Positions 49,101 to 63,209 are shown, numbered from the stretch's first letter. The stretch is DNA of 64,000 nt from Lasioglossum baleicum (GCF_051020765.1 NC_134935.1:10045579-10109578), one strand, 5' to 3'. Notes: generated by a model from the sequence alone, not told the origin. Numbers and translations: made by a program.

Positions 49101-52100
49101 TCGAGACCTTCAAGGACCGCTGAATGGTTCAACCTACAAGCGAGTTACTCGTTCACGCAACCGATCCAGTAATCATTTCGAGCAGAACAATTAATCACCG
49201 CGAGATCTCGTGTCTGAAATGATTCCAACCTCGGAAAGGGAGGAGAATTTCATGCAACGTACCTTCTGCTAAATGTTTGTTTTGTCTGGCGCGAGCGACT
49301 ATCAATTTATCGATTGCAGCCGACCAATCCTGTAATTACATTGAGTGCCGTGCGCATTTACCTTCCCCGGGGGGAAAAAAAGAAGGAGAGAAACACGAGC
49401 GTGGAAAAGAAGATAGCAAAACGAAAATGCGCTCTCGTCCGTTATCTCGTAACGGACCAATTACACTGTTTCGCTCCCAAACCCGCCAAAAAACTTGGAT
49501 TGCAGCAGAGGATAAGCCAGTCACGTACTACGCTGCTTTCAGTCGCTCGATCTATACAGGCGCTGTTCGGGGAAAAAAAAACCCGGCCGTAAACGCGAAG
49601 CGTGAAATCGGGACACGAATACGCCGCGCCGCGGAGAAATTGATTTAGATGAACGACCGCCACGAACCGCGTGACAGTTTAATGACGAGGCTGATGCCTG
49701 ACGAATAGAAGAAGCTGGCGGAAGCATCTATCGTCTACAATTACAAAACCGAAGAACAAGCGTTGAAACTTGCTACCGATCGCACGCTGTAATTTCCTGC
49801 GATACCCAGATCGTTGCTGCTTCCTTAACGCGTTCGCCACTTGGATCGGTAACAGTCTCCCCAATTATAAGATTCCGCTGAACGCTTCGCATCCTCTGAT
49901 AAAATACGAAGGAAACTCTTGTGACTGGTCCGCGGATCTTCGTGCAAAATAAAGATATAAGTTGTTTGAAACAGGAGCCAAATTATTTAATTTTAAAACT
50001 ATTTTAACTCGAAAACCAAACATTTCTTCCGCTCAAGAATGCTTCCATTCTGTAACATTTCTTTCATTTTGTGTACATGAAATTGACGCAATTTACTCGT
50101 AAAATACATCTTCAATGATGATACTGCAATATTGCGCGAACTCATTTCCGTCAGAATTCCGTGAAATTTGCAGCCTATTCATCATCATTCAATTGCGAAC
50201 CGTTTTTCTGACGATAAGATACTTACAAAATTCTATGTGCGCTTTTTCTGGAACCGGGGAAACATTAGGTTGCAGCGAGGTTGAAAATCGAGCCGGCACG
50301 GTCTTTTTAAAATGGCGACGCGGTGAAATAATAATGGTTGTAACGGTCCGTATTTTCGTTCAGCGTGCAGGAGAGCGCGGGCGCGCGTGAAATTCAGCGA
50401 TCCCGCGCCGTAAATCCTGGACGATAGTCCGCGAGAATTACAGAGTCGATTCGTTCCCGTGAAATCCGCATGGTACATGTCCACTTGCGCGTGCACTTTC
50501 TAAACGGCTGCGCAAGAATGCAATTTCTACGCGCGGCGTTTTCCTGAAACCGCCGCGGTTTCTTGCGCACTAGGCCCCGACGATTTCCAACAGCGTGCCT
50601 TCTACATCAACGTCGCATCTCGTCGCGATCATGCGACGAGTGTATTAATCATCAGGTGCTTTCTTTGCATTCCCGTCTCGCCGCCTGTTCGCATGGAATT
50701 TTTATCGAGACCGTGTTGTGCAAGACACGTTTCGCTAGCTCTGGTTTCGAAAAGTGGGTCGATTCGTCAAAAATTAGGCAAATCAAATATTTCAACATCG
50801 AAAAGACTGATTTTTATTTTTTTTTTAACCACGATGCGCTTTCTAAAAAGTTCTGAAAAAATGAAGAACAATGGTTTCCACGATATCTCATTACTGAATT
50901 TTTATGAACGTGGTACTCCGAAAACTTCGATATAAAATCGGCAATTTTAATTAATTTTCTGTACAGCAGAACAGAAGAAATAGAGCGTCTATTAATTCAT
51001 GATTCAGCATCTTATTATAAATTCCGAGTTGCACGAATTTACAGAGCACGCGTGTGCGTATTGTTACAACAAAATACGCGCATCCTAATGAAGATCAAGC
51101 TGTTCTCACTATACTGGCGTTGGTATAGCGACTCGTGTCGAAACATATGGGAATTCGTTATTGTACGTTGTTGCATGAGCTGATTTAGTGTGGAATATTA
51201 ATACATAAATGGAAGTGTGCTTTCAATTCTCGAAAATGGCGGGAGTAGAAATGTTCTCATGCAACAATGTTTGATCTGCGAAAGGTAAACTAGATTTTAC
51301 GAACACCGCCACACACATTTACCAGAAAAAGCAATCTCTGATAAACAGAGCTACACGTAATAGTTTATTCGCTGCATACAGAATATCAAATTACCATCGC
51401 GAAAACAATTACTAAATTACCGGTTTGCAATGTTCTCGTTTCGTATAATCCAGCGTGAAAGCGGCATAGGATAAGGAATCAGTCGGATTTTAATTTGAAA
51501 AAGCATCAGCTTTGCGAAGATAAAGTCTACTCTGTTGAAAAAAGAGGAGTTCCTGAACAGGAACACGCCTGGTGAAAAGAACGGCGGCCACAAACGATCC
51601 AGCTTTCACGCGAAATGAAAATCCGTGGCTCTTCTTCCCAGGGACGTTTTTAATCAACCACAAGAAAAGCGTAAATAAGTGGGCACGTAGTGCAGAGTCG
51701 CGGGATGTCCGAGGAGCAAATCCGCTTTATAAATGAGGCGATGAATGAGATGCGGTGCGGGACAGAGGATTCGTTAAACCGAGGAGAACTGCGGAGACCG
51801 CGACAATAGCGAAAGAAAAACTTTCAAACGGAATTTGGCCCGGAAATGCAATCGGCAAACCGGAAGAACACAAAACCGTTGGCCGACTCGCCACAGAAAC
51901 AAAGGGTTCGAACTTTCCGGGCCGGACGTGAGCTTCACGGAAGAACGAGAGAGGCATTGTCCTTCGCGTATCCCCGACAAAATCGGCCCCGAAATGTAAA
52001 TAAAACGGTATAAAACAACCCAATTGTGCCGTTAAGCCGTCGATTTTCATGCAAATGTCCATTGTCGCGGATCGTTTTATAAAAATCACAATGAAACAAC

Positions 52101-52775
52101 AAAAACGTCCACGGTAAGAACGAGATAAAAATACAATCGGTGAACTGCGGATTTTTTTCAGGAAACGAAATAAAAATAGATCATAGATGTAAAATAATGC
52201 ATGAATGATTTTCTAACTGCGGATCTTCATGCAAATGTAAGAAATTCATTTTTCTGTCCAATTCATTTAACAATTTGACTGATTTAAATACATGTAACCC
52301 GCACAGATATTTACTAACCGCTTAAGGATCTGCAATCTAAACGTTGCATAATCCATGATGGCTTCGCGGCGTACGCGTCTCGCCAGGAATAAATTTAATT
52401 AGTATCGACCGATTCCACGTGTTATCATAAAATTATGATTCGGTAAATCCTCGGTACAAGAGGCGGAAGTTAATTACGGGCGAACGAAATATAATGAAAC
52501 CGCCCGGGAACTTGTGAGCGAATTTCAAGGCAACGGCCCCTGAAGTTTCGTAACCAACCGATGCTTCCGCGAATGTCTGAAAAGTTTGCATATTTCGAGA
52601 GCATTGTTATTAGACGCCGGATTATTCGCACTCATTATGCACTTGCACGCGGGGAAGATGGCACGTTGAAAACTTAAAGAAACATGAAAAACTTCAATTT
52701 CAATCGTCTCGTTATTTTATCCGCCCGTAGACGTCAATTGCTATTTGAAGTTAATATTCTGTCCCGGCGAATCAA
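43141..52775. other. Gene-poor stretch with solo MITE ends
   Basis: No coding exon is supported. GC-richer patches with overlapping open frames occur at about 44800-45700, 48000-48300 and 49280-49650. Solo or decayed ends of the GACTGCGG family occur near 46640-46663, 49930-49950 and 52212-52336. The GC-rich patches could be untranslated first exons or regulatory DNA, but that is a guess. Confidence 0.4.
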
Positions 52776-53343
52776 GGACAAAAAGGACGAGGGCTCGACG
52801 CTCGTACAATATCAAAACTCCACTTTCAGATAAGAATCTCTGTATCCATGAATGTGCGAGAAGGACAGGTACAAAAAAATTCAGTTACGAAATTATTAAG
52901 CTTATCGAATTCCGCGAAAGGTCATTGACGCAGGTACTAAAAAGAACGAGGACTCGACCCGCGTACAAAATATCTCAAACAAAAATTCCACTTTCAAATA
53001 CGAATCTCTGTATTGATAAATGTGCGAGAAGGACCACGGTACACAAAAAATTCGAGTACAAAGACATTGTGCTTATGGAATGTCGTGAAAGATTTCGTCC
53101 ATTGACGCAAGGACAAAAAGGACGAGGACTCGACGCGCGTGTAATACGAAAATTCCACTTTCAGATACGAATCTCTGTGTTCATGAATGTGCGATAAGGA
53201 CAGGTACGAAATTATGAAGCTTATCTAATTCCGCGAAAGGTCACTGACGCAAGAACTAAAAAGGACGAGACACGATGCTGCAAAATGAAAATTGCACTTT
53301 CGGATGGGGATGTCTATATTCATGAACGTGTGAAAAGGATCGC
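52776..53343. repeat. Degenerate tandem repeat, about 3.6 units of 143-176 bp
   Basis: Units begin with AGGACAAAAAGGACGAGG and variants near 52776, 52935, 53111 and 53251. They contain TTCCACTTTCAGATACGAAT, TGTGCGAGAAGGAC and TCCGCGAAAGGTCATTGACG in the same order. Spacing between units is 159, 176 and 143 bp. A 150-codon plus-strand frame runs through three units, but the unit length is not kept in multiples of three, so coding is unlikely. Confidence 0.85.
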
Positions 53344-53643
53344 AGTCTGATCGGCATGACACCGGTGAGAGGCAATTAAGAGGACCGATGGCGTAGCGGA
53401 AAATAACAGGAAGGTACTCACCTCGATGGCTGTAATCCACACGCGAAACGCGCCGTTAAATTAAATCCTCGCACTTCCGGTGGGCAGTTTCTGTCTCACA
53501 ATGATTCGGTTCCTTGCACTGTACCGTCGATAACGGATCGTACAGGTGTATGGTAAACAGTCGCGCACCGTAACCGGTTTTTATTCGTTAATTGGAAAAT
53601 ACAATTGGCTTCGATTCGAAATTGCGGTACCGTCCGCTCCGTT

Positions 53644-53668
53644 TCTCTCTCTCTCTCTCTCTCTTTCT
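53644..53668. repeat. CT microsatellite
   Basis: CT dinucleotide run within a GC-rich patch. It produces Ser-Leu and Arg-Glu runs in the overlapping frames. Confidence 0.9.
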
Positions 53669-56600
53669 TATTCTCTCTTGGTTCTCTCTTGCTCTCTATC
53701 TCTCGATAGGGAACGCCGCGCAGCCTTTCGCCGCAACAGTCCGCGCCGAATGACGTTCGTATACTGTCCTGGCTCGGTGCGTTCGCCGGAGCCGGCCTCG
53801 TATGATGACCCCCTTCTAGAATTCTACGGCCCTGTCGACGTACGCCAGACTCTCTGGACACCGGTATTACACCGGCGAACGGGCCAATCTTGTTTCCCTG
53901 TTCGGTTCGATCGAAATTTCGCCGGTGGTGATCCGCATCTGCCGCATCTGCCAACGGAAATCAGCCCCCTCCCCCCTCCCGTTCCCGTTCCACCGACACA
54001 CCGATCCCGGAACACACACGGCGCAATTTATCCCTCGTCCCCACCTAATTTTTGCAATTTCAACCTCCTCCAGCCGAACAGCTATCCAGGTTCGTTTACT
54101 CTATTTTCACTTAACCCTAAAACGACCAGAAGGATCCATCGGACCCACTTTATAATAAGGCTTACAGTGACCCGCGAAGGTCAGAATAACTTTTTAAAAA
54201 TTCGACCAAACAACTGGACTCGGAGAAGAATTTTAGAAAATTACGATTCCCTTTAATGCATCGTTGCAGCCTCGATTAATTTCTATTTAGAAATTAAAAA
54301 GATGTCTTTAGACACTTTTGGTGGAAGTAGTGTCAAAATCTTGAACGGTAAATAAAATGAGTATGAAGAACATAAACGACACAGTTCGCCCATGGTACGT
54401 GCAAAACACGCTTGCACAAAAAAATCTAATCCAGTCCGATATCGGATAACGAATGTTATTTGATCTCTTTTTTATTAATGATGTTTGGAAAGGTTGTATT
54501 TTTCCTATGCGTATTAAAAGGTTGAAAGGGCAACGACTGAATCATATCATTCATTCAGATTACTCTTTTTTAGCACGATAATGAATTTTCAAAACTGTAC
54601 TCAACGCGATTCAATGTTTCTGCGAATATTTCCAAATAAATCGATTAATAAATTCCTGTGCACTGCTTGGTGTCAAATTTCATTGAAGCGAAAGAGAGAA
54701 AATAAAAACTTTTATGGAGATGCATATATCGCATAATTTCCGTAATACAAATCTATGTGATCCACAAGTATTTAGCCGATTCATCCGAAATAGCGAGCTA
54801 AAATGTTAACGACACGAACGAAAATACTCAACTGCGAGTAGAAATGTAAATTCCGTGCGAACATCTGATAATGCAGCGCGCTGGCAATTTTAAATCGCGT
54901 ATTGAATTTATTCTCATGAAATGGAAAATTTTATTGATTGTTCTTTAATTTCCCGTTTGCTCTTATCATATTTTAATAATACCCGCTCGAAATACGCGAG
55001 TCGACAAGAGGTATGATACGAACGTGACTTCTGTATTATTTGCAAATTTTAAATATTGGTGTACGTTTCGTAATTTTTACCTTATTCATGAAGTTTTTAT
55101 CTTCTAACATTTGGTGTCCAGAAAAAAAACAATTCCTCTACTCTCTTTCCCGGTTTAGTGATTCCGTGGCCAGCCAACAATTTGGACCCAGAAATTTTAA
55201 TTAGAAAACTGGAACTTTTAATGGAGAAAGTTCAAATGCAAAAGCTTTTATCCTGATCTAAGTTTTAACATGCTGTGCGATTCTCGAGATGCGCGAAAAA
55301 GCGCTTGGATCGATTCAAATTGTGAAATCATTTTTTTGAACGTGTTCCACAAGCACTTGTAAAATATCTATTCAAAATAGTCGTCGACCTGCTGAATATC
55401 CCCTTAGCAATATATCTAAATTAAAATGTATGCGTGGGTTAATACCTTTCTACAGAGAATAAAAAACTGCATCGATGTGTGTATAAAAAATATACGGTTG
55501 TAATAAAAAAATCAAAGTTGACCTTTAAATACCCTAAATGCTTCCACTTATAATGTTAATATGGTTAATATGGTAATATGTTATATAACCATGTAACATC
55601 TGCAGAAATAATATTTTTCTGCAACGCATAATTTAAAAGTTATTCGAGGTGATCAAGTTAGGTACCTCGCTCTGTATATACTATGTATACGCATTGCTAA
55701 AATCCATAAAAATTTGTGTATTATTTTGGGCAGCGGGAGGGGGATGCTCTGTAACTACGCGGTCAGTTTGTGTCCGTTGCCCTCGCGTTGTTCCTGGGGC
55801 ATTGTACGAATATCGAGCGGCGATCGGTGAATAAAACAACATGCTGCGAACCCTGTTCGATAATAAAAAGCCAAAAACTACCACCGCCGCGCGATACATA
55901 CTCCTAAATTTCAGTTGTTACATGTTTTCGTTACATCGTGTAACATAAACGTTGGTCGCCGCCGAAGTGGGATAAAAAATATCGATTGCGGAGCCGCGCC
56001 TCCACAGAAGGAGATGAGCTACGAGTACGTATCTACTTACGACCGATGCCCAGTCAAATCTTTTATTGTTACCTCCCCGTGTAACTAAAAAAAAGCTCAA
56101 AAATTCTACGTTTCGATGCTTACGTTTTAATAATAACTGAGACGGGCCATCGATCGACCATATGACCCAAAACCATCCGGAATTACGCTGTCGCAGCCAA
56201 CGGCCTCTGTTGCGAGACAGTGTGACAGACATCTGTGCACAAAATAATAAACCGAAATAGGAATGATATAATACTGTACATTTCCGATACTCTCAAACAT
56301 CAATCTTCCCTTTAGTACAGCACAATTGAATTTTACTGAGCTACATTGTATTGTAATTATGAAGACCTTTAAAGTATGAAACCACTTAATTATGAATGTC
56401 TTAGCCTGGAACACCGAAGAAATTGATGCGATGCTTCTAAAACAGAATATTTGTACCACCTCGACTGATAACCGAGCAACGTCAAACATTCCATGAAATT
56501 GAAGATGTTTATTTGATGGAATAAGAGCGGAAAAGTTGAAGCGGGTGATACAGAACGCTCTTTCAAATTTCGCTGCTTTCACAGATCCTGAACAAAGGGC

Positions 56601-59405
56601 CGAAGAATTGAAACAAATCCTTCTGCACATATATTCTACAACACCTACCCCTACCATGAAATGTTCGATGAAAATCGTGAATATGATTGTTGAAGCATCG
56701 TTCTCCTACAACCGTCATTACTATGTTCATTTCACTAACTCTTCGAAGAGAATCGATTTTTTGGACCAGTTACACGAGAATACCCGTCTAAATGTTTAAT
56801 TCGACGATGGGAAGACAGCGATGTCCCTCGAAAGTCGGGAGCCTGTGCATCCTACATGCCGCCCCTTTTATTCCCTTTAGTTTTATTCAGGAGGAGCCGG
56901 CATAATACCGAACGGCAGACTGCGGGTAAAAATTCATGCGGCTTGCACGAACACGTCCGGAATTCGATTCTGGAACGTATTGCTCCGGCAACTTTACGGT
57001 ACTCGTCGCGGCCGTAGCCCGTAGACACGAAAGAGTGCGGTTGCAGCAGCGGCTGCATCCGCAGCGAAGAGCGGCGAGAGGAGCCAACACGATGCAACGG
57101 CTTGGCGCGGCGTTCGGATCAGGATCCTCCTTCCCGTTGCATCCCATTGCAACCGTGGCTTCTCCCGTGCCTCTCCCTCCCTTTTTATTTTCCATTTTTC
57201 ACGCCGAAAGGATCCGGTGTAATTCTAGCGCGCGTACTCTGAAAATTAATGCGGTTCGGAGCCGGTACGCAAGGAATTCGATCCAAGCAGCACAGCGCGC
57301 GACCCGCTTCTTCACCTTTACGGTACTCGGCGTTATCCTGACGTTACGGAAATATGCAGTAAACCGCGCCCGGTTTACAACGACGTTTCAACCGTGTCCG
57401 TTGGTCTCGTTAGGCGACGACAGACCCGCCCGGGAAACATCCAAACAGAACCCGTCCCGTCCTCCTCGAATACACCCGGAACGCCAGCCACCTAGCTTGT
57501 CCAGTTGATTACCGACCTAACTCCCCCGCTTCTCTTAATTATCTCGCTGATTTTCCTTTAACACGCCGACTGACCTGTCGCCCATATTTCGCTGGCGCCA
57601 ATTATTTGTCTCAAGGGGCTATTCTGGTAGTGAACTTTCAAAAAATCCATTTTTTTCCATTTTCTTGAAAACATAATCGAGTTGCACAAGCTAATGCTGA
57701 TGAAACTTTTGTGAGAGTTGTTAGGAAAATGTTCGACACATGTTTTTTTGTCGGCCATCGTCCACGTTGTGAAAAAATTATGGTTTTCATGATTTTTAGC
57801 CTACAACTCCGACTTTCTAAGTTAAATATTAGTGAATAAATTTGAAAAACCAATCTGTGGCAACTGTTCGGCGGAACTGTCTGTAAAACGAATACTCGAA
57901 GGATACGTTGTTGAAAATATGCAAGAATAAGAAAAGGACTATCACAAAGTGCGAAGAAGTGACTAAACGATTTCCAATACCTAAAAGAACTATTAGAAAC
58001 GATTAATATATTCGATAAAATATGATAATATAAGCCAGCGGGAGGAATAGATAAAATAAAATTGAACAGTGGCGTTTTTTTGGTATCGCGGCCCAAAAAT
58101 CTATACAGTTGAACAGAACTATTGATTAAAAAACGATTAAATAATAAACGTCGATACAGCGTATCAGTTTTCGAAAGGATCATAAATCTTCGCACTAGAG
58201 AGGGAGTGAAAAAATTCGGAAGCTGAAAAATGAACCTTCAAGCAGCAATCTTTCAAATAGAATAGACAATTTAACGAGCGAATGCAGGTACGACTGTAAA
58301 TATAATCGCATGAAAAATCTGTGATTAATATCCTCCAAGGTAAATTGTAAAAATTCCCCGAGAGCTATATTTAGGTAATAAAAAGTATTGTAGCGCAAAA
58401 ACGAAACGCGCGCCCAATCGATTAGCATTAACGACAGAAACGGACGTGTGCAATCGATGTTGAATGAAAAGTTGATTACAGAACAATTTGCCGCACTTTG
58501 CGACGGAAGTTTAATTAAACGGCGAACAGAACGATCTATTGATGCCCGATGAAATGTTTAGACGAAAAAGAAATTAATCGTGCCGTTAATCCGTTGCGAA
58601 AAGCTTCGCTGCGCAGCGGATTAGCAACATCGTCAAGGAGGATTCCATTAAAACTGTAACTCCACGAAAAGAGCATGGAAAATAATGATAATTATTTATA
58701 CGCTTGCATTGCGCGTTGCGCTCTTGGAAAAACCGTAGCAACGAAGTGCATAATTTATAGGATCATTAAAATATACGATGTCTGTATACAAGTTCACGTT
58801 GAAAGTTATCTACTTGCGAATATATAAATTGCATGGAAACGTGTATCGTATGATTTGTGGATAATTAAAACAGTTAATGTAAATTTGATTGCTGTATTCA
58901 TGTATCGATTTGTATAGGAGACAGTAGTCGAAGATATGTATATGTACATTCTTTTACTGGCATTCTTCACAAAGTTGTTGAACCTTTAAGAACAGTTAGA
59001 ACACATTCTACTCTTCAAAATAATTTTCATCATTTCCTCTATGCAGAGATTATTTCCTGAACTAATTCTCAATGAAATTCGGTCTAAGTAGCAGTATTAC
59101 GAGTAACATAAAATTTTGAAGTTAGACGAAGAATTGGGTCACTCGCATACGTGACGTGGCGGTCAACGTGTTCACTGTGAGAGCCACGAATTAATTTGTA
59201 CACCAAATAGGAATGAATCGCGATGATTGTACTGCTCCAGTCTTGCGGAAGACGCTACTCGGGGAACGGAGAGTATAATCTGTCGGGTTGCATGTGCGTC
59301 AGACGTATTTTGCAAAAATCCAGCGGAGATGCTCGCTGGGTAGGTCGTACACGCGAGTGTTACCAATTTAGAGAATCAACGGCGAGGAGAGCAGAGAAAA
59401 GAATA

Positions 59406-59447
59406 GAAAGAGAGAGAAAGAGAGAGAAAGAGAGAGAAAGAAAGAGC
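59406..59447. repeat. AGAGAGAA simple repeat
   Basis: About four tandem copies of AAAGAGAGAG. The charged reading frames through it are artefacts. Confidence 0.9.
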
Positions 59448-61848
59448 TCCTCCAACATTCCTAGGTGGTGGCCCCGAGGCGCTAAACGGAGTACATACCG
59501 TCATCACGAGGAAAGGCCCAGTGACCGACATTCCCCTTTCCATTCTTCCTGATACTCCTTCGCCCGGATCTCGCCGCGATACGGACGCGTACACGGCGAC
59601 GACCTGTACCGTGCATCGCAACCGGAACCCCTGGAACCTTCGCCCTGGATTTCCGTTCCAAACTGGCCCACGATCCACCGCACAATGAATCAAGCAAAGG
59701 AAGAGGTGGTAATGTGACCCCCTGTTGGTAATATAGCTCCTTATAATTTTTGATATTCAAACAAAGACATTTAGCGGAGAACGGTATAATTTGCTGTGTC
59801 TACTAGATTTATTTAATTCCTTATTTGAAACCCCTAAAGGGATCTAATCACATAAAAGATTTTGAGACACATTGCTTCGACGCAATGTTGGATGAACCTG
59901 TACGATTCCTTACGCATATAATAAATAAATAAACCGGTCAAAGATCGGACAACATCCTGTCCAATAACGTCGCGCGATACCGTTCTCCATAACCCGATCA
60001 ATTTTTATTTCATGATTTTCAAAAAGTTTCAATGATGGTATACTTCATGATTTTCAAAATGTTCCAAAGATTATATAAAATTGGAACACCCCGTGTACAT
60101 GCAAATATAATTTCTTAACTGAAATTTTCTTATTTTGCTTCACTTTTGTAGTGTAAAGCTCGATGTATACGAACAGCAAGAAGACGTCTAGGTTGCTTTA
60201 AATAGAAAATCACATATAACACTAGCGTTATATGTTCGGAATAGATTTACGAAGCTACAATTTCTCACGAAGTACCAATAAAAACCGATGAACAGGGACC
60301 TCATTTCAGCATCTCTCTACGTTGTTTCGTCCCGTTTTCGTTAAAAAGAACACCGTAACGAATTCGTATAACTGTGCAACACACATACGGTAGCGGTACC
60401 TACACAACGCTCCTAGCAAATCGGGAAAAGTTCATGAATGTATTATACACGGTACACCTGCATCAGAGGGGGGCGAATGGCTAGTTTCCAGAGGCCAGAA
60501 TAATTCCCACTTTATAATCCTCATAGGATCACCTGACATCTCAGAAATTCTATGAAATGGAAAGACGTACTTGTCTGTTTTAACTAACATCTTCGAAATT
60601 ATTTGTTGCTACGTAGAAATGCAACATCCGTTACGTAAATAAAATATTATTATACGCATAAACGTAATGAAAAAGTAGCCGCAGTTAATCACAGCTTAAC
60701 AGCAGGGGTCGAAAATGACAGTTATTTTTCAATACAGTAACCATATTATCGGAATTTTAATATGGTTACCGATAATTATCATTAAAAAAAAGAATTCTGG
60801 TAAGTTTGAATGGCTATCGGTGGCGAAAACAATGTTAGTCATTCATAACAGAAATTTTCTATAACCCGTAACTTTCAAATTTTGTCTAGAAAGTCTATTT
60901 GAATTTTACAACGACTTATGAAAATAACCTGAAGGCACAGCCGATCAGTCCGATGAAGTTCAAAAGTTTTCTTATAAAACGTCGTCCATTACCGTATTCG
61001 TTCCGTCGTCTACCATATATGTATCAGTCACATATTCTGCTGGTCGGGTACACAAACGGAAGTTATTGCAGCGCGAAAGATCAACATCGAACACGCGGAA
61101 GTGGAACGACCCGTACTCGTACTCGTTCCTTATTTTGCCGGGTCTCTAGCAAATTCGCGAAAGAACCGACCTTCCGGCTGTTCCTGATGGATAAACAGTT
61201 TCGACCGTGATTTAGTTACCGTTCGTAGGGAAAAATGTAATTAGCGACATTAGTAACAAGCATAATTAGTATCAAGGTCGTCTGCGATTACGATGGGCTT
61301 TTCGGTCTAAATAGGCACAGTCACAGACTTAAAATTAATAAGCCTATGTCATCGACGAGATACTGCAGGTATCTCCTCGATTGTATTGTTCCAAAGTTGA
61401 ATGCGACACATATTTTGAAGATGGCAGCACTAGATTATACAAAAATGGCGGATGGCTATTTCATATTCTTAGTTCCGCGTGTAATGTACACTAATGTACT
61501 CTGCTATAATGTACTTCACACGTCGTTTTAGTATAGAGGTACACATGTGCGCATTACAATCATAAAATTATTTTGTTGTACATAATTCGAAGCTTAGTGG
61601 TAGAGCTTATGTACTATTTATACCTAGTTTATATTTAGTTTATATATATATATATATGTTAATCACGAAGCAAACGAAGAAGAGCATGCTTCACTTTCTT
61701 TGAAGCGAGATTAAATTAATTAGCGCAGCTGTTGTTCAACTGTTCAGGACGAATAGTCGAAGAATCTTATTTATTAATTTATTCGATGGCCTAACAAAAA
61801 TTCTATCGTCTGTTGCGTTAAATTATCTGCGTTGTTTTGACAATTGCA

Positions 61849-62663
61849 ATGGTAAGCATGTATTGAAAATGCTAGTTTCAATGTTGATATTTATGACAGC
61901 AGTACTGTAATGTTTAAAAATTCGTTCGTGATAATCGAGACATTTTTGTTGAACGTTTTGTAATTCAGAAATACGTATAAGATGATTATGGCTTTGAAAT
62001 ATACATGTGCATGTGTATTACATCTTTGTTTCATCATCAACAAACAAGATATTATTTATTCGAATGTTACATTATTCTCTCATTAAAAAAGACTTACTTG
62101 ATATATCGAACCACTCAAATTATAAAATAAATTAATATGTCACAATTTGAGCAATCCAGAGTTATGGATATATACTTTTTTTATACAGGCATATTTAAAT
62201 TCTGTGTTTATGCAAATAATACTACTTTCTAGTCTTTAATAATAACTTTTTTAGGCTAGTTCACTTGTGGCAGCAGGGATTGGCCTTGCTATAGTGGGTT
62301 ATACCGGGCGTTATGTTATGAGAAGGATGCCCGCTTGGTCTATCAAAATGTCAGAGGCTGTTAAATCGTTAGATGCACAGGTAAATTACTTTAAACGAAA
62401 AATTATATGTATCCTTATTACAAGTATTGTAACTACATACACATTCCCAGAAATTAGCGAATAACAAATACTACAGAGGAGGATTTGAGTCTAGAATGTC
62501 TCGTCGAGAAGCTAGTTTAATATTAGGTGTGTCTCCTACTGCAAACAAAGCAAAAGTGAAAGAGCATTTTAAAAAAGTTATGGCTGTAAATCATCCTGAC
62601 AGAGGTGGATCTCCTTACATAGCAGCAAAAATTAACGAAGCGAAAGATTTGTTAGAGAAATGA
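61849..62663 (+). CDS. Tim14: Mitochondrial import J-protein Tim14 (DNAJC19/Pam18)
   Basis: This is the J-domain partner that stimulates mtHsp70 in the TIM23 import motor at the inner mitochondrial membrane. Three coding exons: 61849-61851 (only the ATG, followed directly by GTAAGC), 62255-62380 and 62451-62663; 342 nt, 113 aa (human DNAJC19 has 116). The N-terminus MASSLVAAGIGLAIVGYTGR is a single membrane segment of about 18 residues. The conserved YYRGGFE patch follows, then a short J domain with HPD at 91-93 and the signature GGSPYIAAKINEAKDLLE near the C-terminus. The family lacks helix I charge rules and the G/F region of canonical DnaJ, as seen here. All splice sites are GT-AG in phase 0. 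The start is chosen because the spliced ATG-GCT-AGT gives the family N-terminus. Confidence 0.95.
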
Positions 62664-62681
62664 GCTAGGTTTACATAGAAA

Positions 62682-62687
62682 AATAAA
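62682..62687 (+). terminator. Poly(A) signal of Tim14, proximal
   Basis: AATAAA 19 nt after the Tim14 stop codon. Confidence 0.55.
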
Positions 62688-62815
62688 GAATTACATCAAA
62701 TAATTTGTATTACATCTATATTTGTAAATGTAATTCTAATTTTAGAATTTCTAGGACAAATTTTTCTGTACATACCTAATTAATACAAATCGATCCTATA
62801 TTTTACTTAACTTAA

Positions 62816-62821
62816 AATAAA
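62816..62821 (+). terminator. Poly(A) signal of Tim14, distal
   Basis: AATAAA about 150 nt after the stop codon, followed by a T-rich tract. It is the more typical distance of the two. Confidence 0.55.
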
Positions 62822-63209
62822 GATGTTTGTATATAGATACATTGCTGGTGGTTTTACTTTCAATACTGACTAATTGAGCTAAAAGTTACTGTACTTAAAA
62901 CATTTAAGACATGATATAAATATAATCAGTACACATATATATTACAATTTTATAGAATATAAAATATAACTAGTGCCTAGTGCCATACTCTCCTTTTTTT
63001 AAAAACAATGAATGTATAAAGAATCATATAAATAAAAAATATGAACATCATCGGTATATTGTCTTACCTTCGTGCTAAAGTCGTATTTACAGTAACAGTG
63101 TAGAAGTAATATTATAATACAAATCTTACGCAACATGATCAGTTTGCAGTTACATGAGAACAATATATTGACTAGATTATTTTGCAAGAGAGCATCTTAT
63201 TGTCTAATA

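Larger units (their letters stand above)
53344..61848. other. Stretch without a supported gene upstream of Tim14
   Basis: A GC-rich patch at about 53400-54060 contains a CT repeat (53644-53668) and long overlapping frames on both strands (up to 236 codons). A second patch at about 56900-57500 is similar. An AG-rich simple repeat occurs at 59406-59447. A 12 bp stem hairpin (GTAACCATATTA and its complement) lies near 60739-60771. The 500 bp before 61849 are the presumed Tim14 promoter, with two ATGGC(G/A) motifs of the YY1/Pho type near 61420 and 61444. Confidence 0.4.

Noticed and set aside
52745..53197. 150-codon frame as a repeat protein
   Set aside because: Repeat periods of 159, 176 and 143 bp do not preserve the frame, and the fourth unit breaks it.
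53546..54256. 236-codon plus-strand frame as a gene
   Set aside because: It starts through a CT microsatellite, overlaps a long minus-strand frame, shows no domain and has no splice context.
56127..56799. Overlapping 176-codon minus and 87-codon plus frames
   Set aside because: Neither has a recognisable domain. A weak impression of a decayed coding fragment on the plus strand could not be confirmed without a search.
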